A stretch of DNA of 64,000 nt from Ignavibacteriales bacterium (GCA_016707585.1 JADJHL010000009.1:124001-188000), one strand, 5' to 3'. Shown: positions 25,957-35,370, counted from the stretch's first letter. The notes: generated by a model from the letters alone, not told the origin. Made by a program: numbers and translations.

Positions 25957-27429
25957 ATGTTGCCTAAAAAGTTTTTAGAAATGGGACTAACATTTGATGA
26001 TGTTTTATTAGTTCCGGGGAAATCTAATGTACTTCCTAGAGAAGTTGATCTAACAACTTATCTTACTCCAGAAATTAAACTAAACATTCCTATTATCTCT
26101 GCTGCGATGGATACTGTTACAGAATCTGCAATGGCAATTGCACTTGCACGAGAAGGTGGGATTGGTATTTTACATAAGAATCTAACAATTGAAGAACAAT
26201 GCAACGAAGTAGATAAAGTAAAAAGATCTGAAAGTGGGATGATTCGAAATCCAATCACATTAATTCCAGAACAAACAATTGGTGACGCTTTAGAAATTAT
26301 GAAGAACTATAGAGTTTCTGGTATTCCTGTGATTGATAAAAATAATAAGTTGGTTGGTATTCTTACAAACAGAGATTTACGATTTGAACCCAATAAAAAG
26401 TTAAAAGTTTTTGATTTGATGACTAAAACAAATCTTGTTACAGCTCCAGTTGGAACTACATTAGAAAAAGCTGAAATACTTTTGCAAAGATATAAAATAG
26501 AAAAATTACCAGTTGTTGATAAATCAGGTACATTAAAAGGATTGATAACTTTTAAAGATATTTTGAAAAAGAAAAAGCATCCGAATGCGTGTAAAGATGA
26601 GCATGGAAGACTAAGGGTCGGAGCAGCTGTTGGCGTTTCAAGTGATACTGTTGATAGAGTTAAAGGATTGACTGATGCTGGAGCTGATGTAATTGTTATA
26701 GATACAGCTCATGGACATTCGCTTGGTGTACTCAAGACAGTAAAAGAAATAAGAAAAAAATTCAAATATACACAGCTAATTGTTGGTAATATAGCAACTT
26801 ATGAGGCTGCACTTGATCTTATAAATATTAAGGTAGATGGAATTAAAGTTGGAATTGGACCAGGATCAATTTGTACTACCAGGGTAATTGCTGGTGTAGG
26901 AGTTCCTCAAATTACAGCAATTGCCCAAACTTTTAATGCTAGTAAAAAATATGGAATCCCTTTAATTGCCGATGGTGGAATTAAGCAAACCGGTGATATA
27001 CCAAAAGCAATTGCTGCTGGAGCAGATTCTGTTATGATCGGTGGATTATTTGCCGGTGTTGATGAAAGTCCAGGTGAAAAAATACTTTATGAAGGAAGAA
27101 GTTTCAAATCATACCGTGGAATGGGTTCTTTGAGTGCAATGAAAAAGGGAAGTAAAGATAGATATTTTCAGGATGCTGAAGATGATATTAAAAAACTTGT
27201 TCCAGAAGGAATTGAAGGAAGAGTTCCTTACAAAGGACCACTTGAAGATACAGTTTATCAGCTTGTTGGTGGCTTAAGAGCATCAATGGGATATACAGGT
27301 AATGCGAATATTGAATCATTAAAAACAAAAAGTAAGTTTATTAGAATTACTCTTGCGGGACTTAAAGAAAGTCATCCACATGATGTTATTCTAACACAAG
27401 AGTCTCCAAATTATCAAAGTCATAAATAA
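25957..27429 (+). CDS. guaB: IMP dehydrogenase
   Basis: A 490-residue enzyme converting IMP to XMP with NAD+, the first committed step of GMP synthesis. It has the TIM-barrel start (GLTFDDVLLVPG), two CBS domains inserted at about 95-205, the active-site loop GIGPGSICTTR with the catalytic Cys near 307, and the flap region RYFQ near 407. Full length. ATG has AAGGAAT upstream. Purine genes continue two genes downstream with purD. Confidence 0.96.
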   Translation: MLPKKFLEMGLTFDDVLLVPGKSNVLPREVDLTTYLTPEIKLNIPIISAAMDTVTESAMAIALAREGGIGILHKNLTIEEQCNEVDKVKRSESGMIRNPITLIPEQTIGDALEIMKNYRVSGIPVIDKNNKLVGILTNRDLRFEPNKKLKVFDLMTKTNLVTAPVGTTLEKAEILLQRYKIEKLPVVDKSGTLKGLITFKDILKKKKHPNACKDEHGRLRVGAAVGVSSDTVDRVKGLTDAGADVIVIDTAHGHSLGVLKTVKEIRKKFKYTQLIVGNIATYEAALDLINIKVDGIKVGIGPGSICTTRVIAGVGVPQITAIAQTFNASKKYGIPLIADGGIKQTGDIPKAIAAGADSVMIGGLFAGVDESPGEKILYEGRSFKSYRGMGSLSAMKKGSKDRYFQDAEDDIKKLVPEGIEGRVPYKGPLEDTVYQLVGGLRASMGYTGNANIESLKTKSKFIRITLAGLKESHPHDVILTQESPNYQSHK

Positions 27430-27442
27430 GGTTTTATAAATA

Positions 27443-28729
27443 ATGTTTAAAGTTCTGGTTGTTGCGTATTATTTTCCCCCAATGGGGCTAAGTGGAGTTC
27501 AAAGAACTTTGAAGTTTGTTAAGTATATGAAAAACTACAATTGGGAACCAACTGTAGTTACAAGTGGTAATGTAGCCTACTTTGCTCACGATAATTCACT
27601 TCAAAAGGAGTTAGTTGATACCGATGTTAGAATAATCAGGGTTTCTGGAAGCCGTGAACCAAATTCTCTTTTATCAAAAATGGGCACAATGAAACTGCCA
27701 AGTGAATTTATTAGAAATATATTTGATAAAATCAGTCAATCAATTTTTATTCCTGATAATAAAATTTCCTGGTCAAAACTAGCTTTTAAAAAAATTGATG
27801 AGATTCTTGCAAAAGAAAAATTTGATGCGATTTTTATAACCTGTCCACCTTTTTCAGCTTTTGATATAATATCTAAAATTAAGAAGAAGCATGATGTTCC
27901 ATTATTTGCGGATTATCGAGACTTATGGTATCGAAGTTATTTTGCATTCTACTTAACTCCATTTCACAGACTACTTCATAAGAAAAAAGAATATTGGGCT
28001 TTAAAAGCTGCTGATAGGATTACAGTTACAAATAGAAAAATAAAGGAAAAACTATTACATACTTATCCATTCTTAACTTTTGATGATGTTGTAATTATAT
28101 CTCATGGATTTGATCATGAAGATTTTGAAAAAATTCCAGCTCAACCTAAGCCACAAAATAAAATGGTTTTAATGTACTCCGGAATTTTTATGGTTTACAA
28201 CTCTCCTGCTTATTTATTAAAAGCATTCAAGCAGTTAACGATTGAGAGACCTGATATCGCTTCAAATATTGAATTACATTTTGTTGGATTTTTGAGAAAA
28301 GAAAATCAAAAGCTGATTAGAAAACTTAAGATACAAGCTTTTGTTAAAGATCATGGATATGTGAATCACGATGAATCAATTGCCAAACTAAAATCTGCAA
28401 ACGTTTTATGGTTTATGGTTGGAAGAAGAAGAAACATTGATGCTATTCTCCCGGGAAAAGTTTATGAATATATTGGAGCAAAGAAACCAATACTTGCTTG
28501 TGTTCCTGAAGGAGCCGCTAAAATGGCGATTGAAGAATCTGGTGCAGGATTTATTTGCAGTCCTGATAATATTGATGAAATAAAAAACACAATTCTAAAA
28601 GTTTACGATCAATATAAAAATAATACTCTCCCTGTTCCATCAGATGAAATTGTAGAAAAGTATAGACGTGATAATCTAACTGAACTACTTACAAAACAAT
28701 TTCAATTAAAACTGCGAGCTGATGGATAA
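27443..28729 (+). CDS. Glycosyltransferase, GT-B fold (family 4-like)
   Basis: A 428-residue GT-B enzyme. The N-terminal Rossmann domain begins VLVVAYYFPPMGLSGVQR, typical of family 4 enzymes acting on nucleotide sugars. The C-terminal donor-binding part contains LMYSGIFM near 235, HGYVNHDE near 308 and GKVYEYIGAKKPILA near 338, with the acidic E-x7-E type signature not strict. It is wedged between guaB and purD; its stop overlaps the purD ATG by one base (TAATG). Sugar and acceptor unknown. Confidence 0.85.
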   Translation: MFKVLVVAYYFPPMGLSGVQRTLKFVKYMKNYNWEPTVVTSGNVAYFAHDNSLQKELVDTDVRIIRVSGSREPNSLLSKMGTMKLPSEFIRNIFDKISQSIFIPDNKISWSKLAFKKIDEILAKEKFDAIFITCPPFSAFDIISKIKKKHDVPLFADYRDLWYRSYFAFYLTPFHRLLHKKKEYWALKAADRITVTNRKIKEKLLHTYPFLTFDDVVIISHGFDHEDFEKIPAQPKPQNKMVLMYSGIFMVYNSPAYLLKAFKQLTIERPDIASNIELHFVGFLRKENQKLIRKLKIQAFVKDHGYVNHDESIAKLKSANVLWFMVGRRRNIDAILPGKVYEYIGAKKPILACVPEGAAKMAIEESGAGFICSPDNIDEIKNTILKVYDQYKNNTLPVPSDEIVEKYRRDNLTELLTKQFQLKLRADG

Positions 28730-30012
28730 TGAACGTTTTACTTATCGGTTCAGGTGGAAGAGAACATGCAATTGCATTAAAAATTAGACACAGTAAAAAT
28801 GTTTCCTCGCTTTATTGTGCTCCTGGTAATCCCGGTACTGAAAATATTGCCAAAAATATCCCATTAAATGTATCAGATCATACAAGTGTTAAAGATTTTT
28901 GTTCTCAAAATAAAATTGAACTAGTTGTGATTGGTCCAGAGCAACCATTAGTTGATGGACTTGCTGATTATTTAAGAGCGTTTGATATAAAAGTTTTTGG
29001 TCCATCAACAAAAGCTGCTCAGATTGAATCAAGTAAAGCATTTGCAAAAAAAATAATGATAGATGCACATGTTCCAACAGCTTCATTTGTTGAGTTTACT
29101 GAGAATCATTTATCCGAATCAAAAGAATATTTAAAATCTGCTAACTACCCATTAGTAATTAAAGCCGATGGGTTAGCGGCAGGTAAAGGTGTTTTGATTT
29201 GCACTAATTTAAATGATGCACAATCAGCGATTAAAGAAATATTTGAAGATAAAGTTTTCGGGAAATCTGGTAACAAGATTATTATTGAAGAATTTTTAGT
29301 TGGTGAAGAAGCATCAATTTTTGCAATTACTGATGGCGAAAAATTTGTTTGTTTGCCTGCCGCTCAAGATCATAAAAGAATTGGTGATGGTGATACAGGA
29401 AAAAATACCGGTGGAATGGGTGCTTGTGCTCCAGCTCCAATCATAACAACAGAATTATTAAAAAAGATTGAGGATGAAATAATCTCCCCAACTCTTAAAC
29501 AAATGCGAGAAACTGGAAACGCGTTCATTGGTTGTTTATATGCAGGTTTGATTATAACCGAATCAGGACCAAAAGTGATTGAATTTAATTGCAGATTTGG
29601 TGATCCCGAAACACAAGTTGTATTACCAGTTCTGCAAGGTGATTTTTTAGAATTACTTTATTCTGCCGCAAATGAAAATCTAGATATTAATTCGGTAAAA
29701 TATTCTGGTGGGTCTGCTGTATGTGTTGTAGCAGCCTCAAAAGGTTATCCCGATGAATATAAAAAGGAATTTGAGATTAGTGGTTTAGATTATTCTGATG
29801 AGGAAATAATTGTTTATCATGCCGGCACTAAAAAAGAAAATGGTAAAATTTTAACAAACGGTGGGAGAGTATTGGGAATTACTAGTGTTATTAAGAATTA
29901 TGATTTAAAATTAGCTCAGCAAAAAGCTTATAGTGCCATCGAAAAAATTAGTTTTGAGGGAATGTATTGCAGAAAAGATATTGCAGAAAAAGCTTTCAAA
30001 CATCTGAAATAA
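28729..30012 (+). CDS. purD: Phosphoribosylamine-glycine ligase
   Basis: A 427-residue ATP-grasp enzyme of purine synthesis, joining glycine to 5-phosphoribosylamine. It starts MNVLLIGSGGREHAIALKI, with KADGLAAGKGVLIC near 145 (ATP-grasp lid), KNTGGMGACAPAP near 224, and EFNCRFGDPETQ near 285 for metal and ATP binding. Full family length. Translation is coupled to the preceding glycosyltransferase by a one-base stop/start overlap. Confidence 0.96.
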   Translation: MNVLLIGSGGREHAIALKIRHSKNVSSLYCAPGNPGTENIAKNIPLNVSDHTSVKDFCSQNKIELVVIGPEQPLVDGLADYLRAFDIKVFGPSTKAAQIESSKAFAKKIMIDAHVPTASFVEFTENHLSESKEYLKSANYPLVIKADGLAAGKGVLICTNLNDAQSAIKEIFEDKVFGKSGNKIIIEEFLVGEEASIFAITDGEKFVCLPAAQDHKRIGDGDTGKNTGGMGACAPAPIITTELLKKIEDEIISPTLKQMRETGNAFIGCLYAGLIITESGPKVIEFNCRFGDPETQVVLPVLQGDFLELLYSAANENLDINSVKYSGGSAVCVVAASKGYPDEYKKEFEISGLDYSDEEIIVYHAGTKKENGKILTNGGRVLGITSVIKNYDLKLAQQKAYSAIEKISFEGMYCRKDIAEKAFKHLK

Positions 30013-30076
30013 ATACTGAAAAATCTTTTCATAGCTTACCTCTTTCTTTAATTTCACATCAACTATTTCAACTTAA

Positions 30077-31687
30077 ATGATTCACCTTCACGTACATACA
30101 AATTTTTCGCTGCTTCAAGGTACAATCCGGATTGAAGCTTTAATTCAAACTTGTGTAAAACAGAATATCAAATCAATTGCATTAACTGATACAAATGCAA
30201 TGAATGGTTTAGTTCAATTTGCTAAGCAAGCTTCTGAATGTAAGATCAATCCAATATTAGGCTCTTGTATAACTGATCCAGAAGATGAAAAAGGATATAT
30301 AATCTTACTAGCAAAGAATAATGAAGGCTATTCTGATCTTTGCAAAATAATTACTCAAAGAAAACTTAATGATGATTTTTCAATCTTAAATATCCTTTCT
30401 CAAGTTTGGAAGAATCTTTTTATTATAACTCCATTTATAGAATTTCTTGAGAAGGTGAATAAAAATAATTCCGTTTATGCTGAAATCATTTCTACCAAAA
30501 CAAACAAAAAAAATTCACTAAAGACTTATCAGTTTGCAATAGAAAAAAATATACCTATTGTAGCAACAAATCCCATTTACTTCTTAAAAGAAGAAGATTA
30601 TGAAATACATAGACTTGTTACAGCTATAAGATTAAATAAAACAATTGATACATTAAATGAAAATGATTTAGTTGATGAAGATTATTATTTAAAAGATCAA
30701 TCTGATATAGAAAAAATCTTTAAGAAAATTCCTTCAGCTCTTTCAAATTCGGAGGTAATTGCGAATCAATGTAAAGTTGACTTGCGGTTCGGTGAGTACA
30801 AGTATCCAAAGTTTATCAGTGCGAAAAACGAAAATATTCCATTACTATTATCTCAAATAGTTAATGAAGGATTGGAAAAAAAATATTCCCCAATCACAAA
30901 AAAGATAACTGATCGATTAAATAGTGAACTTGAAGTGATAAAAGATCAACATCTTTCAGATTATTTTTTAATTGTGTGGGATATTGTAAATGAAGCAAAG
31001 AAAAGGGGAATGATGTTTATTGGAAGAGGATCTGCAGGAAATAGTCTGGTTGCTTACTGTTTAGGTTTCACTCAAATCGATCCGATAAAACATAGTCTTT
31101 ACTTTGAAAGATTTATGAATAAAGCGCGTAAAAGTGTGCCGGATATTGATATAGATTTTTCATGGAAAGAAAGAGATGAAATTGTAAAATATGTATTTGA
31201 AAAGTATGGTTTTGATAAAGTTGCAATGATATCAACAACAATTACTTTTCGTGCACGTTCAGCATTTCGCGAAACGGCAAAGGCATTTGGAATTTCTGAA
31301 AGAGAAATTTCGAAATACAGTAAATTAATTCCGTGGACAAACGCAGTTAATCTTCCAAATGTTACAACAAATTTTCCTGAATCTCGAAGTTTGGGATTTG
31401 ATAAAGAGCCCTGGAAGACAATAGTTGATCTTGCGTCAAAGATTGGAAATTTTCCAAGACACTTAAGTATTCATCCAAGTGGAATTGTAATTACTCCAAA
31501 TAAAATTACTGAGTATTGCGCACTTGAATATGCGAAGAACAAAGGTTTGGGCTTGATTATAACTCAACCAGATATGTATTCGATTGAAGATTTAGGTTTG
31601 ATTAAGATTGATTTATTGAGTCAAAGATCGTTGGGAGTTTTAAGAGATACAATGGAAGTGTTAAACAAAAAAGAAAAAAATATTTAA
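30077..31687 (+). CDS. DnaE-like DNA polymerase III alpha fragment: PHP and palm only
   Basis: A 536-residue protein aligned with DnaE/DnaE2 polymerases, which are normally above 1000 residues. The PHP domain (MIHLHVHTNFSLLQGT, residues 1-200) is followed by the palm: GRGSAGNSLVAYCLG near 315, the catalytic pair Asp356 and Asp358 in PDIDIDF, and the third catalytic-type Asp512 in KIDLL. It ends 24 residues later, so the fingers, beta-binding and C-terminal parts are absent. The stop overlaps the convergent MauE-like gene by 4 bases. It may be half of a split polymerase, a remnant, or a shortened paralogue; the replicative DnaE is presumably elsewhere. Confidence 0.85.
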   Translation: MIHLHVHTNFSLLQGTIRIEALIQTCVKQNIKSIALTDTNAMNGLVQFAKQASECKINPILGSCITDPEDEKGYIILLAKNNEGYSDLCKIITQRKLNDDFSILNILSQVWKNLFIITPFIEFLEKVNKNNSVYAEIISTKTNKKNSLKTYQFAIEKNIPIVATNPIYFLKEEDYEIHRLVTAIRLNKTIDTLNENDLVDEDYYLKDQSDIEKIFKKIPSALSNSEVIANQCKVDLRFGEYKYPKFISAKNENIPLLLSQIVNEGLEKKYSPITKKITDRLNSELEVIKDQHLSDYFLIVWDIVNEAKKRGMMFIGRGSAGNSLVAYCLGFTQIDPIKHSLYFERFMNKARKSVPDIDIDFSWKERDEIVKYVFEKYGFDKVAMISTTITFRARSAFRETAKAFGISEREISKYSKLIPWTNAVNLPNVTTNFPESRSLGFDKEPWKTIVDLASKIGNFPRHLSIHPSGIVITPNKITEYCALEYAKNKGLGLIITQPDMYSIEDLGLIKIDLLSQRSLGVLRDTMEVLNKKEKNI

Positions 31688-32121
31688 TTTTTTTGTTTTA
31701 ATCCAAAATAATCCGATCCAAAAAACATTAATAAGAATGATCCCGTAATCATTAATAAATTTTCACCTAACTTTAACAATCCAATTTGAGTCCCTTTACC
31801 AAAACAACCGCAATCAATACTTAATCCCCGAAACAAACTTATAATTATAGCAATTGTAAATACTGAAAGCATTGTGAGAATTATTGCTGAATTTTCCTTC
31901 ACAGAAATTCCAAGTAATAATAAAATACCTGAGATGATTTCTATCCATGGTAGAGTAATTGCAAAGAAATTAAGAAGAGAAATTGGAAGTAACCTATAAT
32001 TTGAAATTGATAAAGCAAAATCATCTGGATTAGAAATTTTTTCTGCGCCAGCATAAATGAAAATAAAAGCGATCACAATCCTTATTATAAATAGTAAATA
32101 TTTATTGGATAAAAATTTCAT
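31684..32121 (-). CDS. MauE/DoxX-family membrane protein
   Basis: A 145-residue four-helix inner-membrane protein with DoxX/MauE features: IRIVIAFIFIYAGAEKISNP near 13, PWIEIISGILLLLG near 58, and the conserved DCGCFG motif near 103. Such proteins are associated with thiol redox or disulfide handling. It abuts the rhodanese gene with a one-base gap, forming a two-gene operon with a redox/sulfur theme. The exact role is unknown. Confidence 0.85.
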   Translation of the reverse strand: MKFLSNKYLLFIIRIVIAFIFIYAGAEKISNPDDFALSISNYRLLPISLLNFFAITLPWIEIISGILLLLGISVKENSAIILTMLSVFTIAIIISLFRGLSIDCGCFGKGTQIGLLKLGENLLMITGSFLLMFFGSDYFGLKQKN

Positions 32122-32700
32122 CTATTTTTTACCTGTTGGATAACCTTTACTTAACCAATCATTCCAGCCACCAAAGAAAACATAAACTTTTTTGTATCCT
32201 TTATTAAAAAGTTCATCTCCAAGTAAAATACTTAAGTCACAATCTTCACCACTGCAATAAGTAACAAGAATAACATCTTTAGAAATTTTGTTTAAGATAT
32301 TTTCATAATTTTCTGATCCATAAAATGGAATATTTACCGCACCTTTAATATGTCCTTCGGTAAATTCTTCAACTGGTCTTGCATCAATAAATTTCACTCC
32401 TTGTTTAAATAACTTATAAGCAAAATCTATTTTAATTGCTTTGGGTTCTTTAAACAATTCCACAACATCTTTTTTTATTTCCGTTTTTGCTGAATCAATT
32501 TTTGGTTTATTTACGATAAGATTGGAATCAACTTTAAAAGAATTAATTATTGGAAATGTAGTAAGAGAATCACTTCCCCAATTTAAAACCCTTTCATCTC
32601 TAATAAGTTTTAATCCTTTTGGATTAAAATCATTATAAACAAATGAGACCAATACAGAAGTAAAAACAATAGCAAATATTTTTTTATAATCTAATTTCAC
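32122..32700 (-). CDS. Membrane-anchored rhodanese-like protein
   Basis: A 192-residue protein with an N-terminal membrane anchor (residues 8-24), a linker, and a rhodanese domain (about 85-190): FIDARPVEEFTEGHIKGAVNIPF and the active-site loop with catalytic Cys in TYCSGEDCDL near 148. Likely periplasmic and acting on sulfur or thiol substrates together with the MauE-like membrane protein. The CxxxxC spacing of the active-site loop is a common variant. Confidence 0.85.
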   Translation of the reverse strand: MKLDYKKIFAIVFTSVLVSFVYNDFNPKGLKLIRDERVLNWGSDSLTTFPIINSFKVDSNLIVNKPKIDSAKTEIKKDVVELFKEPKAIKIDFAYKLFKQGVKFIDARPVEEFTEGHIKGAVNIPFYGSENYENILNKISKDVILVTYCSGEDCDLSILLGDELFNKGYKKVYVFFGGWNDWLSKGYPTGKK

Positions 32701-32756
32701 TAGTTGTAATAATTTTTTACGATTTGAATATTATTAACCAAATGAATATCTGCATA

Positions 32757-32780
32757 ATAAAAAGCCTCCAAGAAGGAGGC
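32757..32780 (-). terminator. Intrinsic terminator of tRNA-Leu
   Basis: Arms GCCTCC and GGAGGC with a 5-base loop, then TTTTTATTATG on the minus strand, 5 bases 3' of the tRNA end. Confidence 0.85.
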
Positions 32781-32784
32781 AATG

Positions 32785-32870
32785 TACCGAAAGCCGGACT
32801 CGAACCGGCACGAGGTGTAAGCCCCACTGGATTTTGAGTCCAGCGCGTCTACCAATTCCGCCATTTCGGC
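32785..32870 (-). tRNA. tRNA-Leu(CAA)
   Basis: An 86-nucleotide class II tRNA. Acceptor arms GCCGAAA and TTTCGGT pair, discriminator A. Anticodon stem-loop CTGGA-CTCAAAA-TCCAG gives anticodon CAA, with a long variable arm and T-arm GCCGG-TTCGAGT-CCGGC. CCA is not encoded. Followed by a terminator. Confidence 0.95.
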
Positions 32871-33046
32871 AATCATTTCTTTTTAGAACAATTTTAAGAT
32901 TTCTAATTTAGCAAATCTTCAAAATTTGTGGGCAAAAGATAATCAACTTATTAAAACTAACCAACACTTTATGTTTCAATAAAAGATTTTGTAAACAAGG
33001 TATAAATAATTTGAGATGTTTTACGATAATAAAGTGTGGTAAGAGT

Positions 33047-33062
33047 TTGGCATAATGATTGT
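33047..33062 (+). promoter_or_regulatory. Possible sigma-54-like -24/-12 element
   Basis: The sequence TTGGCATAATGATTGT has the -24 part TTGGCA and TTG at the correct distance for a -12 part, ending in T instead of C. The -12 G is 32 bases before the ATG at 33093, matching the distance seen at 4684-4698 before the DUF6600-type gene. No enhancer-binding protein gene is in the window. Confidence 0.35.
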
Positions 33063-33092
33063 TTCTTTAGTTAAAACTTAAAAGGAGCTGCA

Positions 33093-33284
33093 ATGAAAAA
33101 AAGTTACAAAGCAAAAAACAAAAAACATCAACAAGATAACGCTGTTTATTTGTTAGTAAGCAATTGGGAAAATGTTGATGACTATTCAGAAGAAGAAATT
33201 GAAGATCTTCTTGAAGAGAATCACATTCCGGAAATTTCTTATATCGAAACTATTGATAAACCAGATAATATTATTTTTGATTAA
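33093..33284 (+). CDS. Small acidic protein of unknown function
   Basis: A 63-residue protein with a basic head (MKKSYKAKNKKH) and acidic body (EEEIEDLLEEN), ending in DKPDNIIFD. ATG follows AAAAGGAG at the ideal distance. No family recognised. It probably forms an operon with the next small gene 16 bases downstream. The good ribosome binding site and tandem position support that it is expressed. Confidence 0.65.
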   Translation: MKKSYKAKNKKHQQDNAVYLLVSNWENVDDYSEEEIEDLLEENHIPEISYIETIDKPDNIIFD

Positions 33285-33300
33285 ATATTAAGAAAGTTCT

Positions 33301-33510
33301 ATGAGCAAAACATATATCGGCTTTGATGGTCATTATGACATCGAAGATGACGGCAAAGTTATCCAGAAAATGGTTAATGAGTTTGGAAGATTAACAGGAA
33401 TTTCAAAAGTTTATTCTAATTTTAAAAGAATTCCTAATCCTTTAGACAGAAATAAAATTGAATATTTTCTACAGATGTTAAATACATATAAATTTTCTGG
33501 ACGAGTTTAA
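33301..33510 (+). CDS. Small protein of unknown function
   Basis: A 69-residue protein (MSKTYIGFDGHYDIEDDG at the N-terminus, KFSGRV at the C-terminus) with mixed polarity and no recognised motif. It lies 16 bases after the acidic small gene; AAAGTT is the only purine-rich stretch before ATG. Its last codons and stop form the 5' arm of the terminator hairpin, which marks it as a true operon end. Confidence 0.6.
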   Translation: MSKTYIGFDGHYDIEDDGKVIQKMVNEFGRLTGISKVYSNFKRIPNPLDRNKIEYFLQMLNTYKFSGRV

Positions 33511-33534
33511 TTTTCAATCTTACTCGTCCTTTTT
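33499..33534 (+). terminator. Terminator overlapping the stop of the small gene
   Basis: Perfect 8-bp stem GGACGAGT / ACTCGTCC with a 15-base loop and five T residues. The 5' arm contains the codons for Gly-Arg-Val before TAA. Confidence 0.88.
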
Positions 33535-33647
33535 AACTTTTCATCCTTTTTTAGAATTCCCAAGTACCACGCGATTTAATACCTAAACACACTTACTCTT
33601 TAATCCATCTTTCATTATTTTTGTATCAAACAACTAATATTGGAATT

Positions 33648-35348
33648 ATGGAAAACAAGACACCCAACTCAAACGAATCTTTAAAAGAAAAATCCAAAAA
33701 CTTTATCTACGAAATAATTGATGAAGATTTAAAAACCAACAAATGGAATGGAAATGTTCATACAAGATTTCCACCTGAACCAAATGGGTATCTTCATATT
33801 GGTCACGCAAAATCGATATGTCTTAATTACGGAATTGCACGAGATTATAAAGGAAAATTTAATTTAAGATTTGATGATACAAATCCAATAAAAGAGGACC
33901 AGGAATACGTTGATTCGATTATTGAAGATGTGAAATGGCTTGGTGGTGATTTTGAAGATAGAATATTTTACGCTTCAGATTATTTTGATAAGATGTATGA
34001 ATGGGCAATTCAACTAATCAAAAAAGGTAAAGCTTATGTGGATGATTCTGATCCAGAAACAATGCGTGGATTACGCGGAACCGTAACCGAAGCGGGAATT
34101 GAAAGTCCAAACCGCAAACGTTCTGTTGATGAAAATCTTGATTTGTTTAATCGAATGAAAAATGGTGAATTCAAGAATGGTGAAAAAGTATTACGTGCTA
34201 AGATTGATATGACATCACCAAATATGCTTTTGCGTGATCCTGTTATGTATAGAATAATTCATTTGGAACATCATCGTACAGGAAATAAGTGGTGTATTTA
34301 TCCAACTTACGATTGGGCACACGGACTTGAAGATTCAATTGAAGGAATTACACATTCAATTTGTACTCTTGAATTTGAAGTACATAGACCTTTGTATGAT
34401 TGGTTTTTAAATGAGCTTGAGATTTATCATCCTCAGCAGATTGAGTTTGCAAGATTAAATTTAACTTACACAGTAATGAGCAAGCGTAAATTACTTGAAC
34501 TTGTGGAACAAAAATTTGTTGATGATTGGGATGATCCAAGAATGCCAACTATTTCAGCTTATCGTAGAAGAGGTTACACGCCAGAGGCTATTCAGAATTT
34601 TGCAGAGATAGTTGGAGTTGCAAGACGTGATGCAATGACTGATCTTGCTTTACTTGAGTTCGCTATTCGTGAAGATTTAAACAAGAAAGCACAAAGGGTA
34701 ATGGCGGTTCTTGATCCATTAAAAATTGTAATTACAAATTATAGTGGTGAAGAAGAACTTGAAGCCGTAAATAATCCAGAAGATGTTGAAATGGGTCATC
34801 GTAAAGTTCCATTCTCAAAAGAACTTTATATTGAGAAAAGTGATTTTATGGAAAATCCTATAAAAGGATTTCATCGTTTAATTCCTGGTGGCGAAGTTAG
34901 ACTGCGTTACGCTTATATCATAAAATGTGATGAAGTAGTTAAAAATGAAAATGGGGAAGTAATTCAACTTAATTGCAGCTACGATCCTGAAACAAAAAGT
35001 GGAACGGGCACAAGTACAAAAAAAGTTAAAGGTACAATTCACTGGGTAAGTGTAAAAGATGCTTTTGATTGTGAAGTTAGATTGTATGATAGACTATTAA
35101 CAGTTGAAGATCCTGCAAGTGAAAAAGATAAAGACTACAAAGATTTGATTAATCCAAAATCACTTGAAATAATCCCAAATGCAAAACTTGAACCATTTGT
35201 AAAATCATCAAAACCAGGTGATCGATTCCAGTTTGAAAGACAAGGATATTTTTGTATAGACATTAAAAATACAACAAAGGAAAAAATTGTTTTTAATCGT
35301 ACTGTAACTTTAAAAGATACCTGGGCTAGGACAAGCGGAAAAAAGTAA
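33648..35348 (+). CDS. glnS: Glutaminyl-tRNA synthetase
   Basis: A class I aminoacyl-tRNA synthetase of 566 residues with start at ATG 33648 (MENKTPN); an in-frame TTG 27 bases upstream is less likely. HIGH motif is PEPNGYLHIGHAKS near 40; the KMSKS-like motif is VMSKRKL near 272. The eukaryote-like GlnRS length and the C-terminal beta-barrels (from about 345) fit. Having both GlnRS and the separate gltX means direct Gln-tRNA charging is possible. It stands between small genes and the SatD-like gene. Confidence 0.95.
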   Translation: MENKTPNSNESLKEKSKNFIYEIIDEDLKTNKWNGNVHTRFPPEPNGYLHIGHAKSICLNYGIARDYKGKFNLRFDDTNPIKEDQEYVDSIIEDVKWLGGDFEDRIFYASDYFDKMYEWAIQLIKKGKAYVDDSDPETMRGLRGTVTEAGIESPNRKRSVDENLDLFNRMKNGEFKNGEKVLRAKIDMTSPNMLLRDPVMYRIIHLEHHRTGNKWCIYPTYDWAHGLEDSIEGITHSICTLEFEVHRPLYDWFLNELEIYHPQQIEFARLNLTYTVMSKRKLLELVEQKFVDDWDDPRMPTISAYRRRGYTPEAIQNFAEIVGVARRDAMTDLALLEFAIREDLNKKAQRVMAVLDPLKIVITNYSGEEELEAVNNPEDVEMGHRKVPFSKELYIEKSDFMENPIKGFHRLIPGGEVRLRYAYIIKCDEVVKNENGEVIQLNCSYDPETKSGTGTSTKKVKGTIHWVSVKDAFDCEVRLYDRLLTVEDPASEKDKDYKDLINPKSLEIIPNAKLEPFVKSSKPGDRFQFERQGYFCIDIKNTTKEKIVFNRTVTLKDTWARTSGKK

Positions 35349-35370
35349 AAATTTTTTATTAAAGAAAATT

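Noticed and set aside
31640..31700. Frameshift truncating the DnaE-like gene
   Set aside because: The sequence beyond the stop codes for the convergent MauE-like gene and no continuation of DnaE is visible in any frame, so a simple sequencing frameshift does not explain the short protein.
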